Below, piece by piece: positions 32,840 to 42,216 of a stretch of DNA of 64,000 nucleotides (position 1 is its first letter; every line of letters begins with the position of its first letter). The stretch covers positions 1-64,000 of the forward strand of contig NZ_WIBJ01000027.1 in the NCBI RefSeq assembly GCF_009495755.1, written 5' to 3'. The translations under genes and the position numbers were made by a program. The notes under the pieces are model-generated. The model saw only the letters and a list, made by a program, of their open reading frames with translations. It did no database searches and was not told the origin of the DNA. The stretch comes from Flavobacterium sp. LMO8. Lineage in GTDB: Bacteria > Bacteroidota > Bacteroidia > Flavobacteriales > Flavobacteriaceae.

Positions 32840-33862
32840 ATGAAGACAATAATTGCATTTCTGTTTTTTTTAAGTATTTCATCAGTTGCTCAAAGCGGAA
32901 AATTTAAATCGGAAGTTATTCTCGAAACTAAATTAAGTTGCAGAGCCATTTTTGTTGACGATGAAAAATTGTGGATGGGAATGGATAAAGGTCGTTACGG
33001 ATTTTACGATAAGAAAAAAGATACCACAATTTTAAAAGATATACAATCGGTTGACCGAACTACCGAATTTAGAAGCATTGCAGGAACTAAAGAAGCTATT
33101 TTTATTTTAGCTGTTGGGAATCCAGCTATGTTGATTCGTATTGATAAAAAAACGTTGGAAGAAACTGTTGTTTATAAAGAGGAACACGAAAAAGTGTTTT
33201 ATGATAGTATGCAATTTGTGGATGAACTAAACGGATTTGCCATGGGTGATCCAATTAAAAATTGTTTAGCATTTATAAAAACTAATGATGGAGGCAAAAC
33301 TTGGCAAAAAATAAATTGTGATGTTTTACCAAAAATTTCAGAAGGTGAAGCCGCTTTTGCAACTAGTAATACGAATTTAACTATAAAAGGAAAATCGATT
33401 TTTATGGTTTCGGGTGGAAAGAAATCTCGTGTTTTTGTTTCTAAAGATTTTGGTGCAACTTGGAAAGTATATGAAACACCTATTGTTCAAGGTGAGGAAA
33501 TGACCGGAATTTTTACTGCGGACTTTTACAATGAAAAAATCGGAATTATTGCAGGTGGAAATTACATGAAACAAGACCAAAATTGGGCCAACAAAGCCAT
33601 TACTAAAAATGGTGGAAAAACTTGGAAATTAATTGCCGAAAATGAAGCTTTTGGTTACGCTTCGTGTGTGCAATTTGTACCAAATAGCAAAGGAAAACAG
33701 TTGATTTCTGTTGGTGGAACTGGAATGTTTTATTCGGCTGATTTTGGTAAAAGTTGGACAAAATTCTCTGATGATAAAGATTTTTTTACTTTTAGATTTG
33801 AATCAGAAAAAGTGTTTTATGCAACCGGAAGAAATAAGTTGGTTCGATTTGAAATACAATAA
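32840..33862 (+). CDS. Exported BNR/YCF48-like beta-propeller protein
   Basis: The 340-residue protein has a signal peptide (cleavage near SSVAQ, residue 18) and BNR-type Asp-box motifs: TNDGGKTWQKI, SKDFGATWKVY, TKNGGKTWKLI and SADFGKSWTKF. Together these indicate a six- or seven-bladed propeller related to YCF48 or sialidase-like repeats. The glycosidase catalytic residues are not recognised, so no enzymatic role is claimed. It has its own promoter. Confidence 0.82.
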   Translation: MKTIIAFLFFLSISSVAQSGKFKSEVILETKLSCRAIFVDDEKLWMGMDKGRYGFYDKKKDTTILKDIQSVDRTTEFRSIAGTKEAIFILAVGNPAMLIRIDKKTLEETVVYKEEHEKVFYDSMQFVDELNGFAMGDPIKNCLAFIKTNDGGKTWQKINCDVLPKISEGEAAFATSNTNLTIKGKSIFMVSGGKKSRVFVSKDFGATWKVYETPIVQGEEMTGIFTADFYNEKIGIIAGGNYMKQDQNWANKAITKNGGKTWKLIAENEAFGYASCVQFVPNSKGKQLISVGGTGMFYSADFGKSWTKFSDDKDFFTFRFESEKVFYATGRNKLVRFEIQ

Positions 33863-33902
33863 CTCCAATTTTAAAACAAATAGATTTATTTTATTTAGTC
33901 TT

Positions 33903-34403
33903 TTAAAATTTATACCTAACACCTAATCCTAAATCAGGTCCAAAATTATTTTCTCTAAACTGGTTATCACTGTTATTATTTAAATAAATTTCTGGTCTAA
34001 AATCTAAAGATAATTGTAGAGGAATCTCTTTTAAATTATATTCAATTCCAATATCACCTGTAGCTAATATGAATACACCGCTATCACTCACACCATTTTT
34101 GTTATAGCTCCAACTTCCTGCACCAGCACCAGCTCCAGCATACCAGTTAAATCCACCTTCAATATTCCAAACCCATTGATACAAACCAACTAATTTAATG
34201 GCGTCAACGTACTTACTGTTTCTCCAACCTAAGTCAAATTCTAAACGATTATTATCATCTAAACCTCTTTGATACGAAATTTCTCCTCCAAAGCCATCAT
34301 TGTCACCAATACGTAATCCTAGTGCATTTTTAGAAATGTCTTGTGCTTGTGAACTAAATGCTAAACTTAGTAGCATAATAGCTGATAAAATAACTTTTTT
34401 CAT
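33903..34403 (-). CDS. Outer-membrane beta-barrel protein, small
   Basis: The 166-residue protein has a signal peptide (cleavage near SSQAQ, residue 21) and an eight-stranded OmpA/OmpX-like barrel pattern with alternating hydrophobic residues, Gly-rich (WYAGAGAGAGSW), ending in the aromatic GVRYKF typical of barrel insertion. Ligand or role is unknown. It is convergent with the propeller gene. Confidence 0.78.
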   Translation of the reverse strand: MKKVILSAIMLLSLAFSSQAQDISKNALGLRIGDNDGFGGEISYQRGLDDNNRLEFDLGWRNSKYVDAIKLVGLYQWVWNIEGGFNWYAGAGAGAGSWSYNKNGVSDSGVFILATGDIGIEYNLKEIPLQLSLDFRPEIYLNNNSDNQFRENNFGPDLGLGVRYKF

Positions 34404-34466
34404 ATAAATCTATTTTTTCAAATATTACTACTGTTGAACAAAATTCATGCCAAAAGCTCATATTTA

Positions 34467-35270
34467 TCAGTTTATAAGATATGTGTCTAAAAATTCTTCC
34501 TGTGTTTGAGAATCAGAAGTAGGAATTCCAAGTTCACCAGCAATAAAGCTATTTAGATTGTATGAAGTAACTGTATTAGCATACACAACACCAATTCCGT
34601 CAGCTAAATATTGTGTTGAAACTAATACATCTTGAGCCGTTAAAGCAGTAATTGTTTGTGGCGATCCTAAAACTGTAATTACGGTTGTTATACTAACATT
34701 CAATTTAATTTTAGTTGATTTTACATTTGAATAAGTTATTCCATTAGATGTATAGGATGCAAGGGTTTCACCTCCATAAGATTGTAAAGAATAATTAATT
34801 GTAAGTGGATAACCATTGATTGTTTCGTTTAAGGTTCCAGTTTTAGGCGAAGAATTTAACGCCTGATTATTTGAAACATTTTTATTAAAAATTACGAAAT
34901 CATTCAATGTTAAATCTAAATCAATTGGTAATGTTTCGCCTGCGGAAATAGCTAACTCTCCAGTTAATAATAAAATCCCATTAGATTCTCTTACAGCATT
35001 ATTTCTGAGTGAAGTGGAATAAAATCCTGTAGCAACATCATCTCTAGTTTTAAAAACTTTATAAGTATTACTACTAATTGTTGTTTCAGAATCTATAAAT
35101 AAGGAATCTCTACTGCTTCCAGCTTGCCCTTCTACATCATATGTCCAATAACTCCCAACAGTTAATGGAGTAGAAAAATTGTTTGTATTTTCCGAATCTG
35201 AATCATCATTAGAACAAGAAAACATAATAAAAATAAATAGTAAACCAAAAACTAATTGTACTTTTTTCAT
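34467..35270 (-). CDS. Lipoprotein of unknown function, probably surface-exposed
   Basis: The 267-residue protein has a lipobox ending FSC (Cys19) followed by SNDDSDSEN, which resembles the acidic surface-export signal. The mature part (YWTYDVEGQAGSSRDSLFI, then SNTYKVFKTRDD) recalls flavobacterial lipoproteins with repeated beta segments. No domain is assigned. It is a single gene between a barrel protein and the divergent aroC. Confidence 0.7.
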   Translation of the reverse strand: MKKVQLVFGLLFIFIMFSCSNDDSDSENTNNFSTPLTVGSYWTYDVEGQAGSSRDSLFIDSETTISSNTYKVFKTRDDVATGFYSTSLRNNAVRESNGILLLTGELAISAGETLPIDLDLTLNDFVIFNKNVSNNQALNSSPKTGTLNETINGYPLTINYSLQSYGGETLASYTSNGITYSNVKSTKIKLNVSITTVITVLGSPQTITALTAQDVLVSTQYLADGIGVVYANTVTSYNLNSFIAGELGIPTSDSQTQEEFLDTYLIN

Positions 35271-35362
35271 AAAAACCGATTTTAATTATGCTAATATATA
35301 AAAACTCTTTAATTGATTTTTAGTTTTTTACAATTTGAAAGAAATTAGTTGCCTAAAAATGC

Positions 35363-35370
35363 TAAATTTG
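35363..35370 (+). promoter_or_regulatory. -7 element of aroC
   Basis: TAAATTTG lies 23 bases before the aroC ATG. No -33 element at proper distance is evident. Confidence 0.45.
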
Positions 35371-35392
35371 TAAATCTTAAAAAAATAAAACT

Positions 35393-36454
35393 ATGGCAGG
35401 AAATACGTTTGGTAAATTATTGAAATTAACCACTTTTGGTGAATCTCACGGAGAAGCTTTGGGAGGAATAATTGATGGTTGTCCGGCAGGAATTCAATTA
35501 GATTTTGCTTTTATTCAAGAAGAAATGCAACGTAGAAAACCGGGTCAATCAAGTATAGTTACCCAAAGAAAAGAAGAAGATGAAGTTCAATTTTTATCTG
35601 GAATCTTTAAAGGGAAAACTACAGGAACTCCCATAGGATTTATAATTCCCAATACGAATCAAAAATCGGATGATTATTCGCACATTAAAGATTCATACCG
35701 ACCAAGCCATGCCGATTATGTATATGAAAAAAAATATGGTATTCGAGATTATCGTGGTGGAGGCAGAAGTTCGGCACGGGAAACAGCAAGTAGAGTAGTA
35801 GGTGGTGCGATTGCAAAGCAAATTATTCCTGAAATCAAAATAAACGCTTTTGTTTCTTCTGTTGGAGAAATTTTTATTGATAAACCTTATCAAGATTTAG
35901 ATTTATCAAAGATTGAAAGTAATGCGGTTCGTTGTCCTGATACAGCTTCTGCTGAACGAATGGAAAACTATATCAAAGAAATCAAGAAACAAGGAGATAC
36001 TGTTGGTGGAACAATTACTTGTGTAATTCATAATGTACCAATAGGTTTAGGCGAACCAGTTTTTGATAAATTACATGCAGAACTTGGAAAAGCAATGCTT
36101 TCTATCAATGCAGTAAAAGGATTTGAATTTGGTAGCGGATTTTGTGGTGCAAAAATGAAAGGTAGCGAGCATAACGATTCATATAATCCAGATGGAACTA
36201 CAAAAAGTAATCTTTCAGGTGGAATTCAAGGTGGAATTTCAAACGGAATGGATATTTATTTTAGAGTTGCTTTCAAACCAGTGGCGACATTAATTCAAAA
36301 ACAAGAAGTTTTAACCAATCAAGGCAAAATTATAGACCAACAAGGAAAAGGACGTCATGATCCATGTGTTGTTCCAAGAGCCGTTCCCATTGTTGAGGCA
36401 ATGGCTGCTTTAGTAATTGCAGATTATTATTTACAGAACAAAATATATTCATAA
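35393..36454 (+). CDS. aroC: Chorismate synthase
   Basis: AroC makes chorismate from EPSP with reduced FMN, the last shikimate step. The 353-residue protein has all signatures: [19 protein letters not shown] (residues 13-31), [20 protein letters not shown] with [17 protein letters not shown], and the C-terminal [18 protein letters not shown] strong terminator follows. Confidence 0.97.
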   Translation: MAGNTFGKLLKLTTFGESHGEALGGIIDGCPAGIQLDFAFIQEEMQRRKPGQSSIVTQRKEEDEVQFLSGIFKGKTTGTPIGFIIPNTNQKSDDYSHIKDSYRPSHADYVYEKKYGIRDYRGGGRSSARETASRVVGGAIAKQIIPEIKINAFVSSVGEIFIDKPYQDLDLSKIESNAVRCPDTASAERMENYIKEIKKQGDTVGGTITCVIHNVPIGLGEPVFDKLHAELGKAMLSINAVKGFEFGSGFCGAKMKGSEHNDSYNPDGTTKSNLSGGIQGGISNGMDIYFRVAFKPVATLIQKQEVLTNQGKIIDQQGKGRHDPCVVPRAVPIVEAMAALVIADYYLQNKIYS

Positions 36455-36456
36455 AG

Positions 36457-36490
36457 AAAAACGACCAGCAATTACTGGTCGTTTTTTTTC
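36457..36490 (+). terminator. Terminator after aroC, shared with the small convergent gene
   Basis: AAAAACGACCAG (36457-36468) and CTGGTCGTTTTT (36475-36486) make a 12-bp stem with a six-base loop and T tract. The stop codon of the small minus-strand gene (36472-36474) sits in its loop, so its last codons form part of the stem. Confidence 0.88.
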
Positions 36491-36615
36491 TTTTTATCAC
36501 TATTCATCATTAACATAATTGCGCCAATCAAGCCAAAGCATACAAGTGCAAAAACGATAATCATAATGAATGTACCATTGCCATGCGAATAAAGGGGTAA
36601 TAATAAATTTGCCAT
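36472..36615 (-). CDS. Small membrane protein, 47 residues
   Basis: An ATG at 36615 opens 47 codons: a short polar start (MANLLLPLYSHGNGT), one strong membrane helix (about residues 16-37, IMIIVFALVCFGLIGAIM) and a basic tail (NSDKKKKNDQ). The helix plus positive tail is a convincing single-pass pattern. The stop codon lies in the loop of the aroC terminator. Function unknown. Confidence 0.6.
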   Translation of the reverse strand: MANLLLPLYSHGNGTFIMIIVFALVCFGLIGAIMLMMNSDKKKKNDQ

Positions 36616-36688
36616 AGTTACAAAAGTTAGAATTTAAACAAAGATATAATTTAACAATAGTTTATAACCTGATAATTATCATATAAAC

Positions 36689-37111
36689 TTATTCTAAGAA
36701 CTTAGCTTTTAATTCGGGTGTAGGAATCATACAAGCTTCTTTTTTACCATACCATTTGTATCTGTTTTTTGCTACATAATCATAAACAAAGTCTCTTAAA
36801 CCCGTTGGCAATATTGTAAAAACAGTTGCCAGAGTAAAAATTCCACTTAATCCTTTAGCAATATGTAAAGCTGCTGTTGATTTGTAATAGTATGAAATTC
36901 CAGGTTCATACAAAACAATACTATCGGTATGAATAGGATTAATTCCTATATGCTTTAAAATTTTTTGTCCTAATTCCGATTGAAGTGACACAAATCTAAA
37001 AACATCTTTTTTATCATGTTGAATCACATATTGAACTGATGAATCGCATAAATTACATACACCATCAAACAATATGATTTTTTTATCTTGTGGTAAATCT
37101 TGTATTTCCAT
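36689..37111 (-). CDS. DCC-family thiol-disulfide oxidoreductase-like protein
   Basis: The 140-residue protein belongs to DUF393/DCC, thioredoxin-like proteins, with the signature DGVCNLCDSSVQ (CxxC at Cys19 and Cys22) after the strand KKIILF. The rest (FRFVSLQSELGQKIL, SIVLYEPGISYYYKSTAAL) fits the family. The partner is unknown. It follows mutS2 by 16 bases and may be co-transcribed with it. Confidence 0.85.
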   Translation of the reverse strand: MEIQDLPQDKKIILFDGVCNLCDSSVQYVIQHDKKDVFRFVSLQSELGQKILKHIGINPIHTDSIVLYEPGISYYYKSTAALHIAKGLSGIFTLATVFTILPTGLRDFVYDYVAKNRYKWYGKKEACMIPTPELKAKFLE

Positions 37112-37127
37112 AATTTGCTTGTAAATT

Positions 37128-39296
37128 CTATGCAGGTTGCACGTATTCTAATTGCTCTAAACTTACTTTTGAAGTAAAAATTCCGTAATTCACTGTTGCT
37201 TTTGTTTTTTCGATTACATCAATGGTTCCAATCGCTTTTCCATCTATCATGCGAACTCTGTCGCCCACTTTTAGCGTAACTTTTGGTTTGTTTTCTTCTT
37301 CAATTTTGGCTTTAATTTTCTTCTCTTTCTTAACCACACGAATTTCCTCCACAATCACCTTAACTTCTTCTTCTACTTTTTTCTGGATGACTTCTTTAAC
37401 TTTCTTTTCTTTTACCGAAAGTTTTTTTCGTTTCGAATTTTCGATTTCAACCATTTTCAAAAACTCACCAATTAGCGTTTTTTTGTCTTTATTGTTGAAG
37501 TAACTTTCCGAAATATCATCAATTTTTTGCCCAATGTAAATCAAACGCTGATTCGCATCGTACAATTCTTGATAACGTTCTAATTTATCCTGAATTTTGG
37601 CATTGATGGTTTCCATTTTCTTACTTTCTTCACGCGCTTTAGTTTCTTCTTCTTTTAAATTTAAAGAGGTTTTTTCCAATTTAGAGCGTTCTTTCTGAAG
37701 TGTTGCAATTGTTTTATCAAATCGTACTTTTCCACCTTCAATTTTCTTTTTGGCACGGTTTATCAATCCAAATGGAATGCCATTTTTTTGTGCTACTTCA
37801 AATGTAAACGAACTTCCTGCTTGACCCAAAATCAATTTGTACATAGGTTCTAATGATTTCTCATCAAACATCATGTTGGCATTGGAAGCGAAAGGTAATT
37901 CGTTTGCTAATATTTTTAAATTGCTGTAATGCGTTGTAATAATTCCGAATGCTTCACGAGCATAAAATTCTTCTAAGAATGTTTCTGCCAAAGCACCTCC
38001 TAATTCAGGGTCGGAACCTGTTCCAAACTCATCAATTAAAAATAATGTTTTTTCGTTACATTTCTTTAAAAAATAGTTCATGTTTTTTAATCGGTAGCTG
38101 TAGGTACTTAAATGATTTTCAATAGATTGATTATCGCCAATATCTGTTAAAATTCTATCAAAAAGAAAGGTTTCACTTCGTTCATGAACCGGAATTAGCA
38201 TACCACTTTGCAACATCAATTGCAGTAATCCAACAGTTTTTAATGAAATTGTTTTTCCACCAGCATTAGGTCCAGAAATCACAATAATGCGACTTTCGTT
38301 ATGTAATTCGATAGTTTGTGGATAGGTAACGGCTTTCTTTTCTTTATTGTTTAAATACAAAATAGGATGAAAGGCTTCTCTAAAAAACAATCGCTTTTCT
38401 TCGATAATATTCGGAAGGATTCCATTGATTTTATAGGCGTATTTGGCTTTAGCTGCAATGACATCAATATCACTCAAAAAGTCTTGATAAGCCGCAATCG
38501 TTTCAGTAAACGGACGAATTTCATTGGTTAAACGTTTCAAAATTCGCATGATTTCTTCCCGTTCTTCAAACTCTAGATTGTTTAATTCACGCGAATAACG
38601 TTGAGCTGCTTCGGGTTCGATATAAGCGATACTTCCTGTTTTGGAATTCCCTAAAATAGAACCTTTTACTTTTCTTCGATACATGGCTAAAACCGCTAAA
38701 ACTCTACGATTTTCAACAACCGTTTCTTTAATATCATCTAAGTAACCTAGCGAATTATATTGGCTCAAAGCCATGCCAAAACTTTGGTTAATTTTACCTC
38801 TAACCATATTTATATTGCGACGAATCTCAATCAAATCAGGAGAAGCGTTGTCTTTGATGATTCCGAATTTATCTACCACTTCATCTATGCGTTGCAAAAT
38901 CAGTTTTACAATGTCAATTTGGGAAGCTTTTTGATACAGATTTGGATAATAGTCTTCAAATTTCTTTAAAAACTGAATCAAAGTAATTGCGGTTTCCGAT
39001 AGATTCGAAATCTTTTTAAAACTTCCAACTTCTAAGAAACTATCTTCAATGGCTAAGAATTTTAGTTCGTAGTTAATGTTTTCAAATCCGTGATTCGGTA
39101 TGGCATTATTGTTAGAAAACGAAGACAAATATTCAGAAGTTTGCTTTAAATTAATAAGCAATTCTTCTTTATTTTTAAACGGAGTTATAGCCATTGCTTT
39201 TGCTTCACCAATATCAGTGTTGCAGCGGCTGGCAATCGTTTCTAAAACGGTATTAAATTCTAAATCTTGTAGCGTTTTTTGGGTAATTGAAATCAT
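37128..39296 (-). CDS. mutS2: MutS2-family DNA-binding ATPase lacking the Smr nuclease domain
   Basis: The 722-residue protein has the MutS core and ATPase: Walker A VISGPNAGGKTISLKT (about residues 338-353), TDIGDNQSIENHLSTYSYRL, and Walker B FLIDEFGTGSDPELGGALAE. A long Lys/Glu coiled coil (residues about 510-650) precedes a short C-terminal SH3-like module (KVGDRVRMIDGKAIGTIDVI). Classical MutS2 is about 780 residues and ends in an Smr endonuclease; here the gene ends after the SH3-like part. Recombination control or ribosome-collision rescue is known for relatives. Confidence 0.88.
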   Translation of the reverse strand: MISITQKTLQDLEFNTVLETIASRCNTDIGEAKAMAITPFKNKEELLINLKQTSEYLSSFSNNNAIPNHGFENINYELKFLAIEDSFLEVGSFKKISNLSETAITLIQFLKKFEDYYPNLYQKASQIDIVKLILQRIDEVVDKFGIIKDNASPDLIEIRRNINMVRGKINQSFGMALSQYNSLGYLDDIKETVVENRRVLAVLAMYRRKVKGSILGNSKTGSIAYIEPEAAQRYSRELNNLEFEEREEIMRILKRLTNEIRPFTETIAAYQDFLSDIDVIAAKAKYAYKINGILPNIIEEKRLFFREAFHPILYLNNKEKKAVTYPQTIELHNESRIIVISGPNAGGKTISLKTVGLLQLMLQSGMLIPVHERSETFLFDRILTDIGDNQSIENHLSTYSYRLKNMNYFLKKCNEKTLFLIDEFGTGSDPELGGALAETFLEEFYAREAFGIITTHYSNLKILANELPFASNANMMFDEKSLEPMYKLILGQAGSSFTFEVAQKNGIPFGLINRAKKKIEGGKVRFDKTIATLQKERSKLEKTSLNLKEEETKAREESKKMETINAKIQDKLERYQELYDANQRLIYIGQKIDDISESYFNNKDKKTLIGEFLKMVEIENSKRKKLSVKEKKVKEVIQKKVEEEVKVIVEEIRVVKKEKKIKAKIEEENKPKVTLKVGDRVRMIDGKAIGTIDVIEKTKATVNYGIFTSKVSLEQLEYVQPA

Positions 39297-39379
39297 TTCT
39301 CTTTTTCTGTTAGGTCAAAGTTACAAAGTAATAAATCCATATTGCAACAGAAATTTATATTTTTGGTAAAAATTATAAA

Positions 39380-40045
39380 ATGTTTATCAAAAATCAGACT
39401 TGGCAAGGCTTATTAGCAACTGAATTTCAGAAGCCGTATTTTGTTGAATTAATGCAACAAGTAGAGCAAGAATATTCTTCAACGACTTGTTTTCCACCAA
39501 AAGAATTGATTTTTTCAGCCTTTGAGCAATTTGATTTTCAAGATACGAAAGTGGTGATTATTGGACAAGATCCTTATCATGGAACAGGTGAGGCGAATGG
39601 TTTGTGTTTTTCGGTAAATGATGGTGTGACAATTCCTCCATCATTAAAAAATATTTATACGGAAATTAATTCAGAATACGATAGAATTCTTTTTCCAACA
39701 TCAGGAAATTTAGAACGTTGGGCAAAGCAAGGCGTTTTATTATTAAATGCAGGTTTAACCGTTAGGAAAGACGAAGCCAACAGCCACAAACACTTAAAAT
39801 GGAACGTTTTTACTGATGCTGTAATTGATTTGATTAACGAACAATCTGAAAATGTGGTTTTTTTACTTTGGGGAAGTTTCGCTCAGAAAAAAGGAAAACT
39901 AATCGACAGAAAAAAACATTTGGTTTTAGAAAGTGGACATCCATCACCTTTAAGTGCCAACAGAGGCATGTGGTTTGGAAACAATCATTTTAAATTCACA
40001 AATGCCTATTTACGCGAAAAAGGGAAGAGTGAGATTGAGTGGTAG
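39380..40045 (+). CDS. ung: Uracil-DNA glycosylase
   Basis: Family 1 UDG removes uracil from DNA. The 221-residue protein has the water-activating motif GQDPYHG (Asp64) and the DNA-intercalation motif HPSPLSANRG near the C-terminus, plus VFLLWGSFAQKK. A TATTTTTG element at 39358-39365 may be its -7 promoter. It is divergent from mutS2. Confidence 0.96.
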   Translation: MFIKNQTWQGLLATEFQKPYFVELMQQVEQEYSSTTCFPPKELIFSAFEQFDFQDTKVVIIGQDPYHGTGEANGLCFSVNDGVTIPPSLKNIYTEINSEYDRILFPTSGNLERWAKQGVLLLNAGLTVRKDEANSHKHLKWNVFTDAVIDLINEQSENVVFLLWGSFAQKKGKLIDRKKHLVLESGHPSPLSANRGMWFGNNHFKFTNAYLREKGKSEIEW

Positions 40046-40082
40046 ATTTTTTTTAAATCTTTATCAAGAGTTAATGACAATA

Positions 40083-40616
40083 TTAATTAATAGTAAATTC
40101 TAAAACGTTTCCAACAGCACCAATAGTTGATGTTTTGATAGCAATACTAACTGCATTTTGAGAGTTTGTTGACACTAGTCTTGGCTCAACTTCAATTCTA
40201 TATTCACCTGGATCTAATATGAAATCTGTGTCATATTCGTAATGCGCATCTAAAGAATTTAACTCTTGTATTGCTGAAATATAATTTCCATAAACATTAT
40301 CTCCCTCATTTTCTGAAATGTTTTCTGGAAAAACGTAAGTCCAAGTACCTGATTCATTAAGTTTTTGTAATGAAAAATTAAAGAAAAAATAACGCGATTC
40401 AGTTGTTAAATATAAGTCTAAAGGATTTACATTTCCAACATTTAGAATTCTATCAAAATTACAAGAAACAGATAATATATTACTAGAAGTTTCAACTTCA
40501 ATTAGGTTATTAACAGTTACAGATTTTGTAGCAAAAAATTCATCATCATTTTCAGTACAACTAGAAAATAAAATAGAAATAATTAATGCAAAACTGAAGT
40601 AAATAATTTTTTTCAT
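40083..40616 (-). CDS. Lipoprotein of unknown function
   Basis: The 177-residue protein has a lipobox ending SSC (Cys20) followed by the acidic TENDDE. The body is probably beta-rich (VTVNNLIEVETSSNILSVSC, FFFNFSLQKLNESGTW, GEYRIEVEPRLV) and immunoglobulin-like. It starts 12 bases after the stop of the barrel protein gene, so the pair may form an outer-membrane unit. Confidence 0.68.
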   Translation of the reverse strand: MKKIIYFSFALIISILFSSCTENDDEFFATKSVTVNNLIEVETSSNILSVSCNFDRILNVGNVNPLDLYLTTESRYFFFNFSLQKLNESGTWTYVFPENISENEGDNVYGNYISAIQELNSLDAHYEYDTDFILDPGEYRIEVEPRLVSTNSQNAVSIAIKTSTIGAVGNVLEFTIN

Positions 40617-40628
40617 AATTCTTTGTTT

Positions 40629-41222
40629 TTAGAAACGATACCCTAAATTTAATCCTAAACGAGAAATAGTAGACGGACTATTATTATTAAATAAGTTTTT
40701 ACCAATTCCAACTGTTAAATCAAGAACAAAACATTCTTTAAAATATAATTTATATCCAATTGAAGCACCTAATGCTAAATCATTATAATCATTTTTTGTT
40801 ACTAAAATATAATCAATACCTCCTGTATTTAATGTAGTTAGTTCTTTAAATTGTCCTCCATTAATGTTTGCAAACGTTTCGATATAGTATAAGTTTGATG
40901 CACTTTTTGACATTGCATATCGAACATAAGGAATTATTTGATATTCAATCATGGTTCGAGTATCATCATTAATAAAATTATCAACTTTACTGGCTTTATT
41001 AAAAGTTAAACCAGAAATTCCGATAGAAAAATTGTTATTCAAAAATCGTTCGTATGAAATTCCTAATCTTCCATTACCAATGAAATTCAAAACGTCTATT
41101 TTAATTTCATTTTTTTTTGCAAAAATTGGAGAAGAAATACTATCAGATGTAGTCTGTTTATTTTTTTGTGCAAATACACTAAGTGATAAAAAGACAATTA
41201 ATAAACAAAATATTTTTTTCAT
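40629..41222 (-). CDS. Outer-membrane beta-barrel protein (DUF3575-like)
   Basis: The 197-residue protein has a signal peptide (cleavage near VFAQ, residue 19) and a barrel pattern with EIKIDVLNFIGNGRLGISYE at the start and RLGLNLGYRF at the end, similar to DUF3575 or porin-family proteins. It is the first gene of a two-gene unit with the lipoprotein. Confidence 0.72.
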   Translation of the reverse strand: MKKIFCLLIVFLSLSVFAQKNKQTTSDSISSPIFAKKNEIKIDVLNFIGNGRLGISYERFLNNNFSIGISGLTFNKASKVDNFINDDTRTMIEYQIIPYVRYAMSKSASNLYYIETFANINGGQFKELTTLNTGGIDYILVTKNDYNDLALGASIGYKLYFKECFVLDLTVGIGKNLFNNNSPSTISRLGLNLGYRF

Positions 41223-41259
41223 AAATTACTTATATATTTATGTAAATATATAAAAATAA

Positions 41260-42189
41260 TTAATTAAAAGTTAAGGCACCCAAAATTTCTTCGCTCATAA
41301 ATCGTCCGCCAGGATAAGTTGCTGTGTAGTCTAAATTGAGCCAAATCTGATCTCTTTCATCAATGTGATAATGAATTTGTTGGTTTTGGCATTCTTGCTT
41401 AAAAAGTTCTTCTTTTATAAGATAAATGGCTGTTTCTAAATCTTTTTTTGTACCAATTAGCATCTCCGGATATAAATGACCACCTGTATGAATAATTCTG
41501 GGGGTTCCTCCAATTGCTTTGATACAAGCCGACATCAATATCGCATGGTCATCACAATCACCAGAAAAGTGTTGTAAACTTTCAGAGGCGCTAGCAATAT
41601 ATTCGGTTCCTTTTGGATCGTTAACATAATTCCATCGGTTTCTTATTTCTTTAAAAACGGCAAAACATTGAATCATTCTTCTTTTTTCGCCCGATTCTTT
41701 ATATTCTTTAAAATGTTTTGTTGTTGCCGAAAGAGCAAAATTTCGAACCTTTGGATTAGAAAAATCTACTGCATCAATAATTTTTGATTTGTTAGGAAAC
41801 GGAAGTAATTTGGCAATAATTAAATCTTGAGGATTTGGATTTTCGCTCATAGCATACATCATAAAGCGATAGTCGTCAAAAACACGTTTAAAGCCATAGT
41901 TTCCAAAAACGGTTCCATATAATAATGCTAATAAATAAATGAAAATTATAAGAATGATAATTGTTTTTACTATACGAAGTAGCAATTGTATGCCAATAAT
42001 TATAAAAATACCGATTAGAATTCTATCAAAGTGTATTGGCCATTCAAAATCAATTAGGTTTTGATGTGCAATTAAAAATAGAGGAATAGCAATTAAAATA
42101 TTTAAAATAAAAATGACAGCATTATCCCATGGCTTTGGTAAAGAAAGCTTTTCTTTTAGTTCAGCGATAGTTGGGATTTTAATTGTCAT
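41260..42189 (-). CDS. Membrane-anchored transglutaminase-like protein
   Basis: The 309-residue protein has two or three N-terminal membrane segments (about residues 22-40, 52-66 and 70-90), a conserved middle region (FDDYRFMMYAMSENPNPQDLIIAKLLPFPNK) and a transglutaminase-like core with the catalytic Cys in LQHFSGDCDDHAILMSA, the His in HTGGHLYPEM and an Asp in WLNLDYTATYPG. These form a Cys-His-Asp triad. The substrate is unknown; peptidase or cross-linking activity is possible. Confidence 0.82.
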   Translation of the reverse strand: MTIKIPTIAELKEKLSLPKPWDNAVIFILNILIAIPLFLIAHQNLIDFEWPIHFDRILIGIFIIIGIQLLLRIVKTIIILIIFIYLLALLYGTVFGNYGFKRVFDDYRFMMYAMSENPNPQDLIIAKLLPFPNKSKIIDAVDFSNPKVRNFALSATTKHFKEYKESGEKRRMIQCFAVFKEIRNRWNYVNDPKGTEYIASASESLQHFSGDCDDHAILMSACIKAIGGTPRIIHTGGHLYPEMLIGTKKDLETAIYLIKEELFKQECQNQQIHYHIDERDQIWLNLDYTATYPGGRFMSEEILGALTFN

Positions 42190-42216
42190 TTCGTTTAAAA
42201 CGATAAAAATACGGAA

